A program made the translations under genes and the position numbers. From Solenopsis invicta (lineage: Eukaryota; Arthropoda; Insecta; Hymenoptera; Formicidae), in the NCBI RefSeq assembly GCF_016802725.1, contig NC_052664.1:12798016-12862015 (forward strand): a stretch of 64,000 nt of DNA. The letters are read 5' to 3'. The notes under the pieces are model-generated. The model searched no databases and had not been told where the DNA came from. It worked only from the letters and a program-made list of their open reading frames with translations. Below, in pieces: positions 51,656 through 64,000 of the stretch (position 1 is its first letter; each line of letters opens with the position of its first letter).

Positions 51656-54600
51656 TTAATTGTGTAATGTTTCTTTGCACAAAATTTATTTACTTATTAT
51701 TATGATGTTATATGCATTTTTAACTTTAATTGTAAAACCAAAGACTAAAATTACCGCTTTATTACTTAGTTTTTAATTAACAAAATTAAAAATCAGTATT
51801 AGTATTAGTAATAGATAGTAGAACGGATTATAAAAAAATCAAGGAAAAATAGAATTGATTATTTTAGTGAGAAACATATATTTTTTGAAATATTATCTTT
51901 TATATACAGAATTTAAATTTTCTTTACGGACTAATCAATGCCATATGATATAATTGGAATAAAATTTTGCATCTTTTAGGTATCTTATTTTCTTAGGAAC
52001 TTTGTAATCTAATTATGCAATTCAGAATCTCTTTTTCTCTCTATATATATAATATAAATATATAGTATGAAGATTATCCTCGTGTCGCTACATTCGTTCA
52101 TCCTTATTTACTTCATTAAACGGCCTCATGTTTCACTCCGACACGAGATATTAAACATGTAAGCAGTCGGATCTGTTATTTATTGTCCAGATAACTCTTA
52201 CTCTTCGTTGTGAGCTTTGTTATAACTTTGAGATTTTTAGATCACTGAATTTTTAGCACTGCGAGTTCATAAACCTTCTGATAATACACTTATAAACTAG
52301 TATCTCTCTTTCAAGACTAAAATAGTTTCAATGAACTAAAGTTGTGTTTTTAATATAAAAAAATTAATACCTCTACTTTGTAATTATTTTATACATTTGA
52401 TAATTATTTGTGATTATTTTACATATTTAGTATAATTAAATAATAAATATGAAATCATTGAAACAAAATGACTAAGATATAGTTACAGAGATTCTACGTT
52501 CATGGTATACTTATATTATTATACTTTTAATATCTCTGTACATTTTATATTTTTTTTAAGTATACCGATTGCAAAAATACATAAAATAAAATAGCAACGT
52601 ACGTATTTTTACAATAAATTATTATAAAAAAATAAAGTAATTAAGGTAGTCTTAAAGATATTTTCGTATACTTATATTATTTTTATTTAAAAAATACCTT
52701 TAAATAAATTTTACTTCTGATAATTTCTATTTTGTATTATTGCAATTGCCAAAAGTACTTAAAATAAAGTAATAACATATTCATGTACATTAATTAAAGT
52801 CAAAACATATTTTTAATACATTATTATACAGATAAAATAATTAAGATATGATGTTAGTGAGAGTTTACATGTTATATTATTTCTCTTCTTTCAAAATTAT
52901 CGCAAAATAAATAATTTTAGACACGATAATTTGTTTTTAAAGTATCACAATTTTTTTTAAATATCCAAAAAGTACATAAAATACGAAGTAATAACGTATT
53001 TTTAACTCGATATCGAAGTTTTGCCAATGCCGTGTGCTCTTATCATCAAGATATTACTTAAGTTTATGACAGAGTTCAAGGAAAGGTTAATATTTAGAAA
53101 TTCTAAGATTTATGATAATTTTTTTGTAAAGTATTGTAATGTCTGAAAAAATATATAAAATAAAGTAGCAACATATATTTATAATTTAATAGATCGTAAC
53201 TCTTTGTCATGTGTTTTTAACATCAAGGTATTTAACCGCAATATGTTTCAGCTTATGACAAGTACAAGGAAAGGTTAATGTATAATTATTTTAAGGTTTA
53301 ATTATTTACAACAAATATGAAATATTTTAAATAAATAAATATATGTTGCAAATGAGAATAATTTTTCAACAAGCAATATATTTGAGACGGTAACTTAGCG
53401 ATTACATGAACTTGTTTACATCACATGATTATATCGCTACCATCTGCATTCTTATCTCATATCCATATTTAGTTAAGATACATTCCATGATTTGCACGCC
53501 TTACCTTTTCTCATTGCTGTTGAGTTCTGTTGAGATGTATATTTGCGGGAAAACATTATTCAATTTTGATTTGTATTCGTTACCTAACTCATGCAGTATT
53601 AGTAGACATAAGTACTTATAGGTTATTGTTTGTTTGACACATGAGAAACTGTGTTATTCAAATAATAGAGTAAACGATCATTGAGTCAACAATTATTGAA
53701 TAATCGTAAAACAAATTGTTAGTCATTATATCGTTAAATGCTAATAAGTTTAACTATTAACATTTAACATTTAACTACTGTGAAAAATTATTTTAAATGT
53801 GTTTTATATGTTTATTTAAAAAAAAAAGTAATTAATTTACTGTAAAGTATTTTTGTTGTCAAAATTCAACAAATCAATTATTATTTTTCACATATTTTTT
53901 AGAGATTTGTTAATAGTTTGAACTTTAAAAGATAAAGCAAATTAAAGATAAGAGATTTGTGAAGTTTTATTATTGCATAAACTGTTTGCAAAATTTAAAA
54001 TGCGTTTTTTTGTAACATTTTTGCAAAAGTGTTGCTACTACTATTTAGATTTAATTCGATTAATTCCAAATTTTTATGAGATATTCGTAACATCGTCCTC
54101 TCGCGTCCAAACTGCAATCAAATAAAAATTTTAATTTCTTCGGTAAAAAAAGTCAAAAAAGAGAGAAAAAATTCAAGTTTTCAAAACTTTATTATTTTTG
54201 CAAAAATTAATTTTTTAAGTTGTTAGTAATTTGCAAGAACTATATTCATATTATTAAAATTTTATTAAAATATACGTTTTTTCCAATTTCATAGATAAGC
54301 ATAACCTCTTAAATGAAAAACTCTTATTATATTAACAGTTATTGTAACATCAATTAAAATACATAATACTACAAGAACATTTCTAAATGCAGAGCGAAAG
54401 GAGGAACAATAATTTATTAAGTCAATATAATATTCGTAGAGGAGAAGAGGGTATTATGGCTACAATATGGCTACCCCTATTATTTCTGTTATTAGGTGAC
54501 GTATTCTAACAATTGCTTATGGAGTTATTTGTTCAGTAGTCCGCCGTCTTTTAATGATGCTAATATGTCAATACATAATAACTAACAATTGTTACAAGGC

Positions 54601-55320
54601 ATTTTTACTTCTGAGCACTTCTAAACATTTTTAAGGGACGCTTTTAACCTTTAATTACATACACTTCCTCATTATTCTTAAACTTGAGTGTATTATCACA
54701 CGAAGGTACATACACTCTAGTGTTTTTTGTTATTTAACTTTTTGTTCGGCCGTATACATTTCGAGTTATATAAAGTTAAAACAATAACATGGATTTTTGT
54801 TAATATGGTTTTTTAAGCAAAACTTTTATATCGAAATATTTCTTCGATAAATCGATTGTCATTCTAAAGAGCGGTGTTTAGAAACATTAAAGACATCATT
54901 TTATGTTTGTTGTTTAATGTTAAACAGGGATAAAATATTTTTAATGAAATTTCTAATGGTATGTCTAAAGATTCTGAACGTAGGAAAATTCTAAACAATG
55001 AAAAATTAAAAATATATAATTTTGTAACAAGATGTTTCTTTTAAACCAAACTAAACTAATTTTTTTAAATTATTTTTATGGATAGCCATATTACAATTAC
55101 TTTTTTTTCCACCGATTATGCAGTGCATTAAATTTTTATAAATCACGTTATTTTTATAAATCCTAAATAATAAATATTTCATTACTTCGAGTCCAGATTC
55201 TGTCAAACAACACTCTGATGAATGTAATCGTTCAATTTTCAATAGAAAATATTAATTATAAACAAAGTTATTCAATAAAATAAAAATGGGTACCGTATTA
55301 CTTTTTTCTTCTCTATATAT

Positions 55321-55389
55321 GGGATACATGGATTCGAACTTGTAATCTGTTCCTTACGAATCCGTCGCTCTCACAAGGAACCATCACCC
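55321..55389 (-). repeat. tRNA-like element (minus strand)
   Basis: On the minus strand it starts GGGTGATGGTTCC, carries a perfect B-box core AGTTCGAATCC and ends ATCCC. GTTCCTT also pairs with AAGGAAC inside it, which is not tRNA-like folding. A tRNA-derived SINE is the best reading. Confidence 0.5.
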
Positions 55390-55742
55390 ATTCCAAATTC
55401 CAATTTGTATTTATGTTTATCAGCATGTTAATTAATGTAATTATGATAAAGATGACTAATTTAAGTTGAAACGGCCCATATTATGTTTAAACATTATTTA
55501 GGAAATTAAATATATATTCTTTCCACGGGTTTTAATTGCTCGTTTATTGACCTGTTTTTCTTTATTATTCTACTGATATAAATAATTAGCAAATTGTGTC
55601 AACAGCATAAAAAGCCATTTGATATTTGTTCTGCTATAGCATATTGCTGTAGCATGAAAGACCTCGTTTGGAAATACTCGATTTGGAAATAATGATATCG
55701 TGGCATAACGAAAGAGCTTGTCTCTTTATCTCTCACACACAA

Positions 55743-55744
<2 letters not shown>

Positions 55745-55787
<43 letters not shown>

Positions 55788-55803
55788 TACATACATACAC
55801 ACA
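55745..55803. repeat. AC / ATAC microsatellite
   Basis: About 17 AC units followed by four CATA units and further AC. Confidence 0.95.
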
Positions 55804-58800
55804 GACACATACACTTTTTATCTTCCTGAACCATCCCTCGCGTACTTTATTCATTCTCTAGTATCTTTGTTATATCCTTTCTTTTACGACGTTCGACTCC
55901 GCTCTGTTGGATTCAATGTTTGGTAATTGTCGTGCATGTAAATCGGGCTCTTGAAATCTCATTGAAAAAGCAGTACACGCTCTGATGTTCCTGCAACCGA
56001 TAGTCTAAGCGCCTTGCACGGCTATTTCTTCATGCCGTTGATGCATTGTTATTCTGCAGATTCTTATGGGCCATTAAAGTTTGCAGGTTGTTTGATAAAA
56101 CGATCATAAGATCCAAGGAAAAGACGCGTTGTAACGACGTTAACGAGATTTCATACATACTTATGTGTATCTATACACATGACATAACGCAAGGCTCATT
56201 TAAATGCAAATATTGACTAATGCCTATCGGAGAAAAGACATCTTGTGTTGGTAAAAAAGAAGAGGCACACATAAATAATATTTATAAATTGTTTTTACTC
56301 ATTTACTCGTTTAATCGTTGAAATTTTTATCCATTTGAATACAGTTAGAATAAATAACGTATATATTGCTAGAAGTTAAATGTATTAACTTGTCTACTCA
56401 GCAAGTTTTTTTGCTTTTCGTGTAGGTCACAGTACAATTTTCACTTTTATAAGCACATGATGATTTTAATATGATTAAATAATGTATACTATCATGACTG
56501 GTGTATTGAATTGCGTGCTTTATGCTTTACGTTATCCAGCTGTTTCTGGTATACACAATTTTATATTAAATGGCATTTATTTTTTACAAGTTTTTAAAAA
56601 ATGTCGATTATGAGTGATCATTAGAGCAACATGAAGAAGTTAGATGTCAGTCACAGATAATCGTCATAATAAGCAATGGGTTAAAGCTACGGGCGACTCA
56701 TTGTCAATCTCGTAAATAATGGGTTACAATTGTTGTGCGTGTGATGTACATAATTTAGTAGTTTTATTGAACAGCAGAGTAAATAACAGAGTTTTTTTTG
56801 TCAGAATCTATACAATAAATATAAATAAATTAGTGGTATTATACAATCGTATACGTTTGCGATTCGATAGTGCTATATTCAATAGAATTACTGAATCGTG
56901 CACATCGACGACTGTGATCCATCATTTAGACCTTAAAAAAGGTACTGTTACTTGAAAACTAACGGTTTCTTACTTTTTCATTATTTTCTTGTAATACTAT
57001 AATAAGTCAACAGATTTAAAAATTACATTATTTTATAAGACTTTAGATTAAACTTTTTTAAAACATTAATGTCATTTTTTTCAAAATTACGTTGTTATTA
57101 AGAATGCATTTTAATAATTACTACTAGTTAAAAATGTATATTAATTTACATGTAATGTAAATTATTTAATACCGACAGCTGTCGGAACACAGCCCAAGAT
57201 ATAAAACACTATCAGAATATTTGCAATCACGCCATCTATTGAATAGATATGAGGATAATAGAAATCTAAAGTAACGACTAAGAATTTGTTAACGATAAAA
57301 TGAAGTATAATATAAAAATAAAATGTTTACTTAATAAATTTATTTATATATGTGTGTATGTATAGAGAGTGAATGTGATACATTTCTTTACAAATTTTAT
57401 AGTAACGCGTGTTTATAGGTTTTATCATAAGATTTAGGACATGGGCAATGATTATTTATAGCAGCATATCAAATATGATATATCGACGCAAAACGTCTGA
57501 TAAACACCATTATGTTGCACAACGTCGCCATATTCTCAACAGTCATATCTGTCTCAAGTTTTCTGTTGTAATCTGCGATCGAGCGCAATACGTAGATAAT
57601 ATTTAACACGCACATCATTTTACTCTCCAATAAAACGTCGAAGTCATAACATTTTCTCCCACTATATGGAGGGAGGTTAAATGACGCGATTTTGATCGAT
57701 ATCAGGTAGCGAAAAAAATATCTATCTATCTCTATCTCTCTTAATATGAAACATCATAATAAAACTACGCATTTTAAGAAAGTTGTCAGCAACAAATTAT
57801 TTTTAATATAATTTACGCCTCTGTGGATATTTGTAAATAATATGCTCAAAATTTTGATTTTAAATTTGTTAAGAAAGAAACCGTCAGCAATGTACCGTTT
57901 CATAAAGATATTATTTTTTATTTAATTATAGTATGTTTTAAGAAATTTGAAATATATTGTTTTTTTTTTCAATAAAAATTTAATAGCGCATCTAATTAGA
58001 GATTATTCCTTCAAAATTTTATTATTTTTTATTTTTAATAAGAAATAAAGAAATTTTGAGGAATTAAAACGATCTCAATTTTTGCAGTACTATGGACATA
58101 TAAGCATGTCCGTTTTTAAGAGTAAACAAAAGTAATAACCAAAAACTGAAGTACGTCACAGATGATTATTCCGCGCACGCAAGATCCATAATTGTCATAA
58201 ATATTCAGCACAGAGAAAGGATTATATTAAAATAAATTAAATCTGATTTAATGTTGTATTTCTAATTAATAAATATTTAATATAATTAGTATTGTATTAA
58301 ATATTAAAAATTAGAAGAATGTGGACAATTTTAAGAAAATTTTAAATCCGATTTTATTAAATAATTTATTGTAACAAATTGCAACATTATATTAATTACA
58401 TTATTTATGATATTTTTGATACTTTTTCTACAATTAATTTCTACAAAATCTGATTATTTTATAGTTTGATATTGAAATTATAAGGATTTTATTGCTCTTT
58501 ATAAAATAAACATAATGGTAAGTCAACAGTCAGATATTTTATTTAATGTTATTTAGTTTTAAGAGTTTATGATTTATTTTCAACTTATATTTATTAGAAA
58601 TATCATGCATCAGCTTTTATTATAACCTAATTATTTTATTCAAGTATGAAATTTTTGTAGTTTTAATGAATATTGGTATTCAATTAATTTTAATACCACT
58701 GATATCAAATGTAAGACTTAAAATTTTATGGATACAACGATAACTTAAAATAAAAACATTGTTTCATATTTTTGGCTGCTCATGCGATCGTCTTATGAAT

Positions 58801-59530
58801 GCGTAATTAAAATTACAACCATGTTTTTTCTATATTAAGTCTTGAATTGTAAAGTAGTTTTAAAAAAGAATCATACGATGTCAGCATAATCATAATGAAT
58901 TAATTAACGATTGATAAAAATGGAGTAGTTTTATACATATTATAAGACTCATGTTAACTAATAATAAAGATTCATATATTAATGATTAGAAATATGTATA
59001 ACATAATTGTATGTTTATGGATACGAGTTTTACCTATGTATAAAAATTGATTTTTATACACAATTTATATGTCTATAATTATGAACACATAATTTCACTG
59101 AACACAATGAACACATAGTCTTTATTAGTATTAATATAATAATATTTTTGGTATTCTTATGATAATTAAATATTGTGTTATTATTTTTTATTAATAGTAG
59201 ATTAATTAAAAAAGTGATTGGTATAATACTAAATTTGGATTTAAATTATTATTTTGTTGTTACATAAATATTAATATACTTTATCTAATTTCCAAATTTT
59301 GATATTTTAAAAGCAATTTAAAACGCAGATATTTGAAACAATGCTTCAAATGTAATTTTTTTCAATAATTTTCAAAGAATTGCATATATAAAACAATAAT
59401 TAAAAAGTTACCGAATGTTTTACAATAATTACAATAAAATTATAATAAAAGATAATAACAATTTTATCATAAAAAAATGTTACACATTTTTAGTCGCATT
59501 TATTATACATATACAGTCTATGTAATAAAT

Positions 59531-59582
59531 AATAAATTTATTACAATGCATATTACAATAAATTTATTACAATGCTTATAAT
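59531..59582 (+). repeat. 26-bp tandem direct repeat
   Basis: Two copies of AATAAATTTATTACAATGC plus a short AT tail. The unit contains the palindrome AATAAATTTATT. Confidence 0.8.
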
Positions 59583-59665
59583 GCAGGATATTACAAAATA
59601 AAAGTTAATTACATGTTTTATCATTTTACATATACGTATAAATTTTATTTAAATTTATAACTTAT

Positions 59666-59692
59666 TATATATATATATATATATACACACAC
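59666..59692. repeat. AT/AC microsatellite
   Basis: AT units running into ACAC units inside the babo intron. Confidence 0.9.
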
Positions 59693-61120
59693 ATCCATAT
59701 ATTACTTATACATATATGTAGAATATATATAGAAATATACATGAATAAATATCAATATATTATACACAAATTTATTTTGTTTAATTATTATACAAAGGAT
59801 GATTCTTGGTGCATTCAGACATCAAATAAAGCAATTTTGGTTTAAAATTTCTTGTTCACAAAGGAATAGAACTTATATCAAGACACAATAATAAAGTTTT
59901 AATGCACTCATCGCAGGTCTGCTTTAACTTTTATAAAAGTAGCAATACTTGAGTGTAATCACTCAAGCTCCAAAGTCTTCTTGAACCTGCTATTTTTTTT
60001 ACACGCTGTTTTTTCTCGTCATTTTGACAAGCAGAAAGCACATAAAGAATTGACGAGCAAGCCTATCGATCAATGTAGTTTTGCTGCTCAAACTTATACC
60101 GAATTTCTTTATTTTATATTTTTCTTTAAACTTTTCAGTTTTTTTCTTAACGTTTGATTTTTGAAACTTTTTGTTATAAAGAGTAGATAGATTAATAAAT
60201 TTAAAATTTTTAATACGTAAATGTTTTTAAAGAATTAAACATAGCAAAATTTCCAAATTGAATATATACAATAATAAGATTAATAATATCAATATTTAGC
60301 TTTTTGGATTTTTAATTTTTTAAGTGTTTTTGATGACTTGAATTTCATAAAATATAATCGTTGCTTGTAAAAACTAAATTTATCAAACAGTAATTGAAAT
60401 TGATAGTATTCAATGTATCCTGAAAATTGTGTGTCAATATTTGCGAAACTCACGACGCGATGTTATATTATCGTAAAATAAACTGCCCCTCAATTGTGGT
60501 AAGTGCCGTATAGCGTTTCACGATAATATCTTCCTTCCCATATTTCTTCCATTCCATACCGCACCATGCAAGCGCTCTTTTGCGAAATTTATTTTGCCTC
60601 TAGAATTCGATATCATCAAATAATTCATATACTTAGTCACAAAAGTCTACATAAGAAAGATAGTAAAACATTAATCTATCTACATTTATAATTATATTAA
60701 TAATTTCGTTGTATTATTATAAATCAAATATCAATATAAGGAATTATGTCATAATAATAATGTATAAAAAAAATATGTACAAAATAAATCAATAGCTTGA
60801 CAATATCTAATTTGAAGTAATTAAATTATACTTAAAGTTATAATTTTATAAAGTAAGAAATAAAAAGTACTTATAATTATCCATCATATTCTGATAAATC
60901 TATTATCAATATTGGCATACTATAGTAGACTAATATTTAGTCTACTAAATTTTAATACAAAAAAATGTCGAAATTGTAAAAAAGACTTGATGTCTGAACA
61001 AAATTTTACAAAAGAATACACTTTTAAATTTTCATGTAGGAAACAGAAAAGTTAAATTTTTCTATATATTTCTTTGACAATTTAAATGATTTTATTTTAA
61101 TGATTTTGTTTTGCTTTCAG

Positions 61121-61235
61121 GACTACTAAAGTGCTATTGCGATATATGCCCGGAAACGAATTACACCTGCGAAACCGATGGTTATTGTTTTGCCAGTACG
61201 AGCCTGAAAAACAACGTCATTACGTATGCTCGGAG
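61121..61235 (+). CDS. babo: Baboon-type activin/TGF-beta type I receptor, first ectodomain exon (gene continues off the right edge)
   Basis: Encodes GLLKCYCDICPETNYTCETD then GYCFASTSLKNNVITYAR, ending with two bases of a split codon before gtaatg. The pattern CxCxxCxxxNYTCETDGxCF is the start of the three-finger ectodomain of type I receptors and is closest to the ALK4/ALK5 (activin/TGF-beta) class, i.e. fly Baboon, rather than Thickveins or Saxophone. NYT is a potential N-glycosylation site. The receptor binds activin-like ligands with a type II receptor and phosphorylates Smad2 (Smox). The remaining ectodomain, transmembrane, GS and kinase exons are beyond the window. In flies the rest of the ectodomain is encoded by alternative exons, so several may follow. 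Confidence 0.82.
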
Positions 61236-64000
61236 GTAATGTATTTGCACGTGGATTTTATTGATGAGTATATGCGATTTACAGTTGAAATTCCCTTTTA
61301 TCGACTCATTTCTTAGTTGCCGGTAGATTTGCTATCAAGCGAATAGCAATTGATCAAAACCGGCAAGCTCTTCCGACCTACCATAAATTATATTCACTTT
61401 TCCCACTACTAAGCTGTATTATTTAATTTCTTGATTTTCAGTACATTATATCAATTATAAGGTATAGGTCAGATTTAATATTAACAAAATGATTTATTAC
61501 GTACGTTTGATCAGAAGCGCAAAATTAAGTCCGTTTCAAAAGGAAGATTTGACACGGGCATATTGATATTCATAATGAATCGGATAGTCGTTTTGGCCTC
61601 TGGGCGATGTTTGTCAGTGAGATCAACAATATTAATGTTAGTGCAGATTTTCTAAACTCTCTCAACAAAACAAGATTCGTTTGTTTTCATTTTAGCGTTA
61701 TCTGTAATATTTTTCATGTGAACAGACAGTTCATAATACATTGCAAAACTGCATATAATCAAGCGATAAATTTGCAAAATTGCTTAGTTAAGTAAAATTG
61801 ATTGTTTTAAAAGATTTTCTTATTAAGTTGTTGTTTTATTTTTATTTTATTTTTAATTTGTAGTTCTTAATTGATTAACGCACATAAATTTATTTTAAAT
61901 ATTTATGTACTTTTTCTTGGTACTTGGTCTAAATTGTATTATTTTCTAATTAAATCATATTTCTGTATCCATAGACTTTGACATTCTTAAGTTTTTTACA
62001 TTAAAAATATTCCAATTTTTTAAGAATATTACAAAAGTATTTAATTCATTTTTGATTTATTACAATATGAGTATATAGAAAATATGTATTCTAGAAAAAT
62101 TTGAATACACGAATAAAAATGATAGAAATTTTCAATTTTTATTTTAATAGATTTCTGAACTTTATTATATTTTCATCATATTTTTATTAGAATTTAATTT
62201 GTAGTTTAATGTTATTTTTATAAGTTTTGGAGAGTTTAACGATTTATAAACAATATCTTCTTCTGTTTGATTAGATCATTGGCTAAACGCTAGATAGCGT
62301 ATTTACTAGAGTTTCCTTACGTAATGTTTATCACGTATGAGGTTTATGCATTTAACGGTTCAGGTCACTGATCATTCGCGAGAAATGCAGCGTAGCATTC
62401 CTATCGAACGACGGCCTTCGACGGTTTCGCTTCACATTGCGATCGATACTCTCGTGGTTTCCACGAATGAACATTTAGCCAGTTTTCCAGCCCGCGCTCT
62501 CACCCGGGCCATGATTAGCACCCTTTTCGGCGGAAATGAATTATTGTTGTCGGCTAGTCGTCGCGTTGGTAACGCTGCCGAACGCTACAATGCGTGGTAA
62601 GACTTCAAGTTCGACCGCTATGGCCCATGGAAATTCTGGTCGCGATCGATCGCAGGGCAAACTCGGGGCGAAATTCGATGTTACCTTCCCTTCTTCCGCG
62701 GTATCGATTTCGAATACGTCGAGGAAGTTTCTTACGCGCAAGCGTGGGGGTAGCCATACACAAATTTCAACTCAATCTAAGCAGATGAGATGACACTGTC
62801 GTAGGGGCTGCTATTTTTGAAGTACATCTGAACGAGAGTCTGAACAAGAGTCTGAGAGCCAAATTATACGATATGCACTTCCTAATAAATCTGCTAAAAT
62901 GATACGGACGAACGAATTTTTATTGTGATGAATATGAAGTGCATTACTAAGGTAATTCGATGTACAAATGGTTTAATGTGCTTTTTAATAAAATTTAAGA
63001 TTAAGGATCTTTTCATTGATATTTTAAAGAATCACTCAGGATCAAAAAAATTATAGGATTCAATTATAAAAATTGTTCCCTGCGATTAATATAAATCCAG
63101 TCTTTGTATATATGTGGGACTTAAAACATTGTATTATTTATGAAACGTTCAGAGAATAAAATTGTTTTATTTTGAAACAAATGTCTGTAGATAAATGATA
63201 AAAGAAAGAGATAAGAATAATACAACTTTACATTGGTTGGAGTGTAAAGGCATATCTTTCTTTTATTTTATATATTTTATTTGGAACAATCATATAAAAG
63301 TGCTTGTTGTAATATTATACAGAATTATAATATTTACTAAATTATATTGTGAGTAAATTATATTTATTATATTTTACTGCTATATTTAAACTTTTTAATT
63401 TGTCTTTTAATAATATGTCCATTATACTTAATTAGGAATTTATTAAAATTCTATTAAAAAATTATAAAAAATTGTATGTGGGGTAACTCCAGTACGTATG
63501 TCTATCGAACACTTAATTTATTAAATACTATGTTTATTATTAATTACTATGTTTAAGATAAATACATTATATTAAAGTAATAAATTGTCTACTACTATAA
63601 AAAATTTTTTAAACGAAATATTTGTTGCAAAGCAAAATGTAAAAGAGAAAATAACCATTATACAAAAGGATATTTATTCAAAATCCAATACGGAATATTT
63701 GTTTTTTTTTTTAATTGTAAAACCTTTACATTTTTGTCATATATTAAAAAAGATGGGAAATATAGCCACTCATGAAGAACAATCAAGTTCGAAGAATATA
63801 TAAAAGCGTGTATTTTGACATACTTTATTCTTTACTATTTTTCTCGTGTATCACGAAACAAACTAAACCTTTTATGTTTCATTAAATTTACACTCCCAAC
63901 AGAGAGAAGAAAGTAATTACGTAGATTGTAATACATCGTTGCGTTTCTTAGAACACTGACAAAATGATTTAATTTATGATGATTTCGTTAATGTTAAAAG
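61236..64000 (+). other. second intron of the babo-like gene (incomplete)
   Basis: AT-rich except for a GC-richer island at 62336-62800. I found no cysteine-rich exon that could complete the receptor ectodomain in any frame, so the next coding exon should lie to the right of the window. Confidence 0.6.
62336..62800. promoter_or_regulatory. GC/CpG-richer island in the babo intron
   Basis: About 460 bases with many CpG and several CGATCG/ATCGAT motifs amid AT-rich intron. An 87-codon plus-strand frame (62337-62600) and frames on the other strand exist, but none resembles a known protein or the receptor. An acceptor-like ggttcag (62355-62361) and a donor-like gtaaga (62599) bound part of it. 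Enhancer, alternative promoter or non-coding exon are all possible. Confidence 0.35.

Larger units (their letters stand above)
47337..61120 (+). other. 13.8-kb first intron of the babo-like gene
   Basis: AT-rich intron holding repeats: a diverged tandem duplication (49328-49561), an inverted-repeat element (49798-49988), a second dispersed-repeat copy (51406-51655), tRNA-like elements (51083-51159, 55321-55389) and microsatellites (55745-55803, 59666-59692). A CpG-rich patch at 50590-51060 carries a candidate alternative first exon. Long first introns of this kind often hold enhancers. Confidence 0.65.

Noticed and set aside
62337..62600. Open frame as the next babo ectodomain exon
   Set aside because: It lacks the cysteines expected for the receptor ectodomain and matches no receptor sequence; kept only as part of an uncharacterised island.

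Overview
This is AT-rich animal genomic DNA with intron-split genes, GT/AG junctions, long introns, abundant microsatellites and small non-autonomous transposons. The five recognisable genes are conserved animal genes, and three have named insect counterparts (bru1/aret, sgl, babo). The protein style, base composition and repeat content suggest an insect, probably hymenopteran (ant- or bee-like). No ribosomal or organelle sequence is present to settle the species. Nothing looks prokaryotic.

Layout. (1) 737-10710 (+): the last eight coding exons of a CELF/Bruno RNA-binding protein. RRM1 and RRM2 lie off the left edge. A 3' UTR of at least 2.6 kb follows, with a poly(A) signal near 13274, and a GC-richer tail of unclear status reaches about 14.9 kb. 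(2) About 15-27.9 kb: AT-rich gene desert with microsatellites, hairpins and one copy of a dispersed repeat. (3) 27884-29559 (+): a complete five-exon TBRG1-like FYRN/FYRC nuclear protein. (4) 31239-32667 (-): an EI24-like ER membrane protein, convergent with TBRG1 and lacking only its short first coding exon. (5) 32.7-38.8 kb: transposon-rich spacer with a hAT-type MITE that has an 8-bp target duplication, and two palindromic elements. (6) 38830-42886 (+): complete five-exon UDP-glucose 6-dehydrogenase (480 aa). (7) 46.1 kb to beyond 64 kb (+): the GC-rich 5' region, signal-peptide exon (47252-47336), a 13.8-kb first intron, and the first ectodomain exon (61121-61235) of a type I activin/TGF-beta receptor of the Baboon class. 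The rest of that gene is off the right edge.

The genes do not form a pathway or operon; they are ordinary neighbouring loci. UGDH supplies UDP-glucuronate for heparan-sulfate synthesis, which affects TGF-beta-family signalling in flies, but its position next to a receptor gene is probably chance. I found no convincing undescribed system. The observations most worth a second look are the fully phase-symmetric exon block of the Bruno gene with two 30-nt microexons, a CpG-rich candidate alternative first exon of babo that splices in frame, a GC island in the following babo intron, the well-defined MITEs, a G-quadruplex-prone tract and several RNA-like hairpins.
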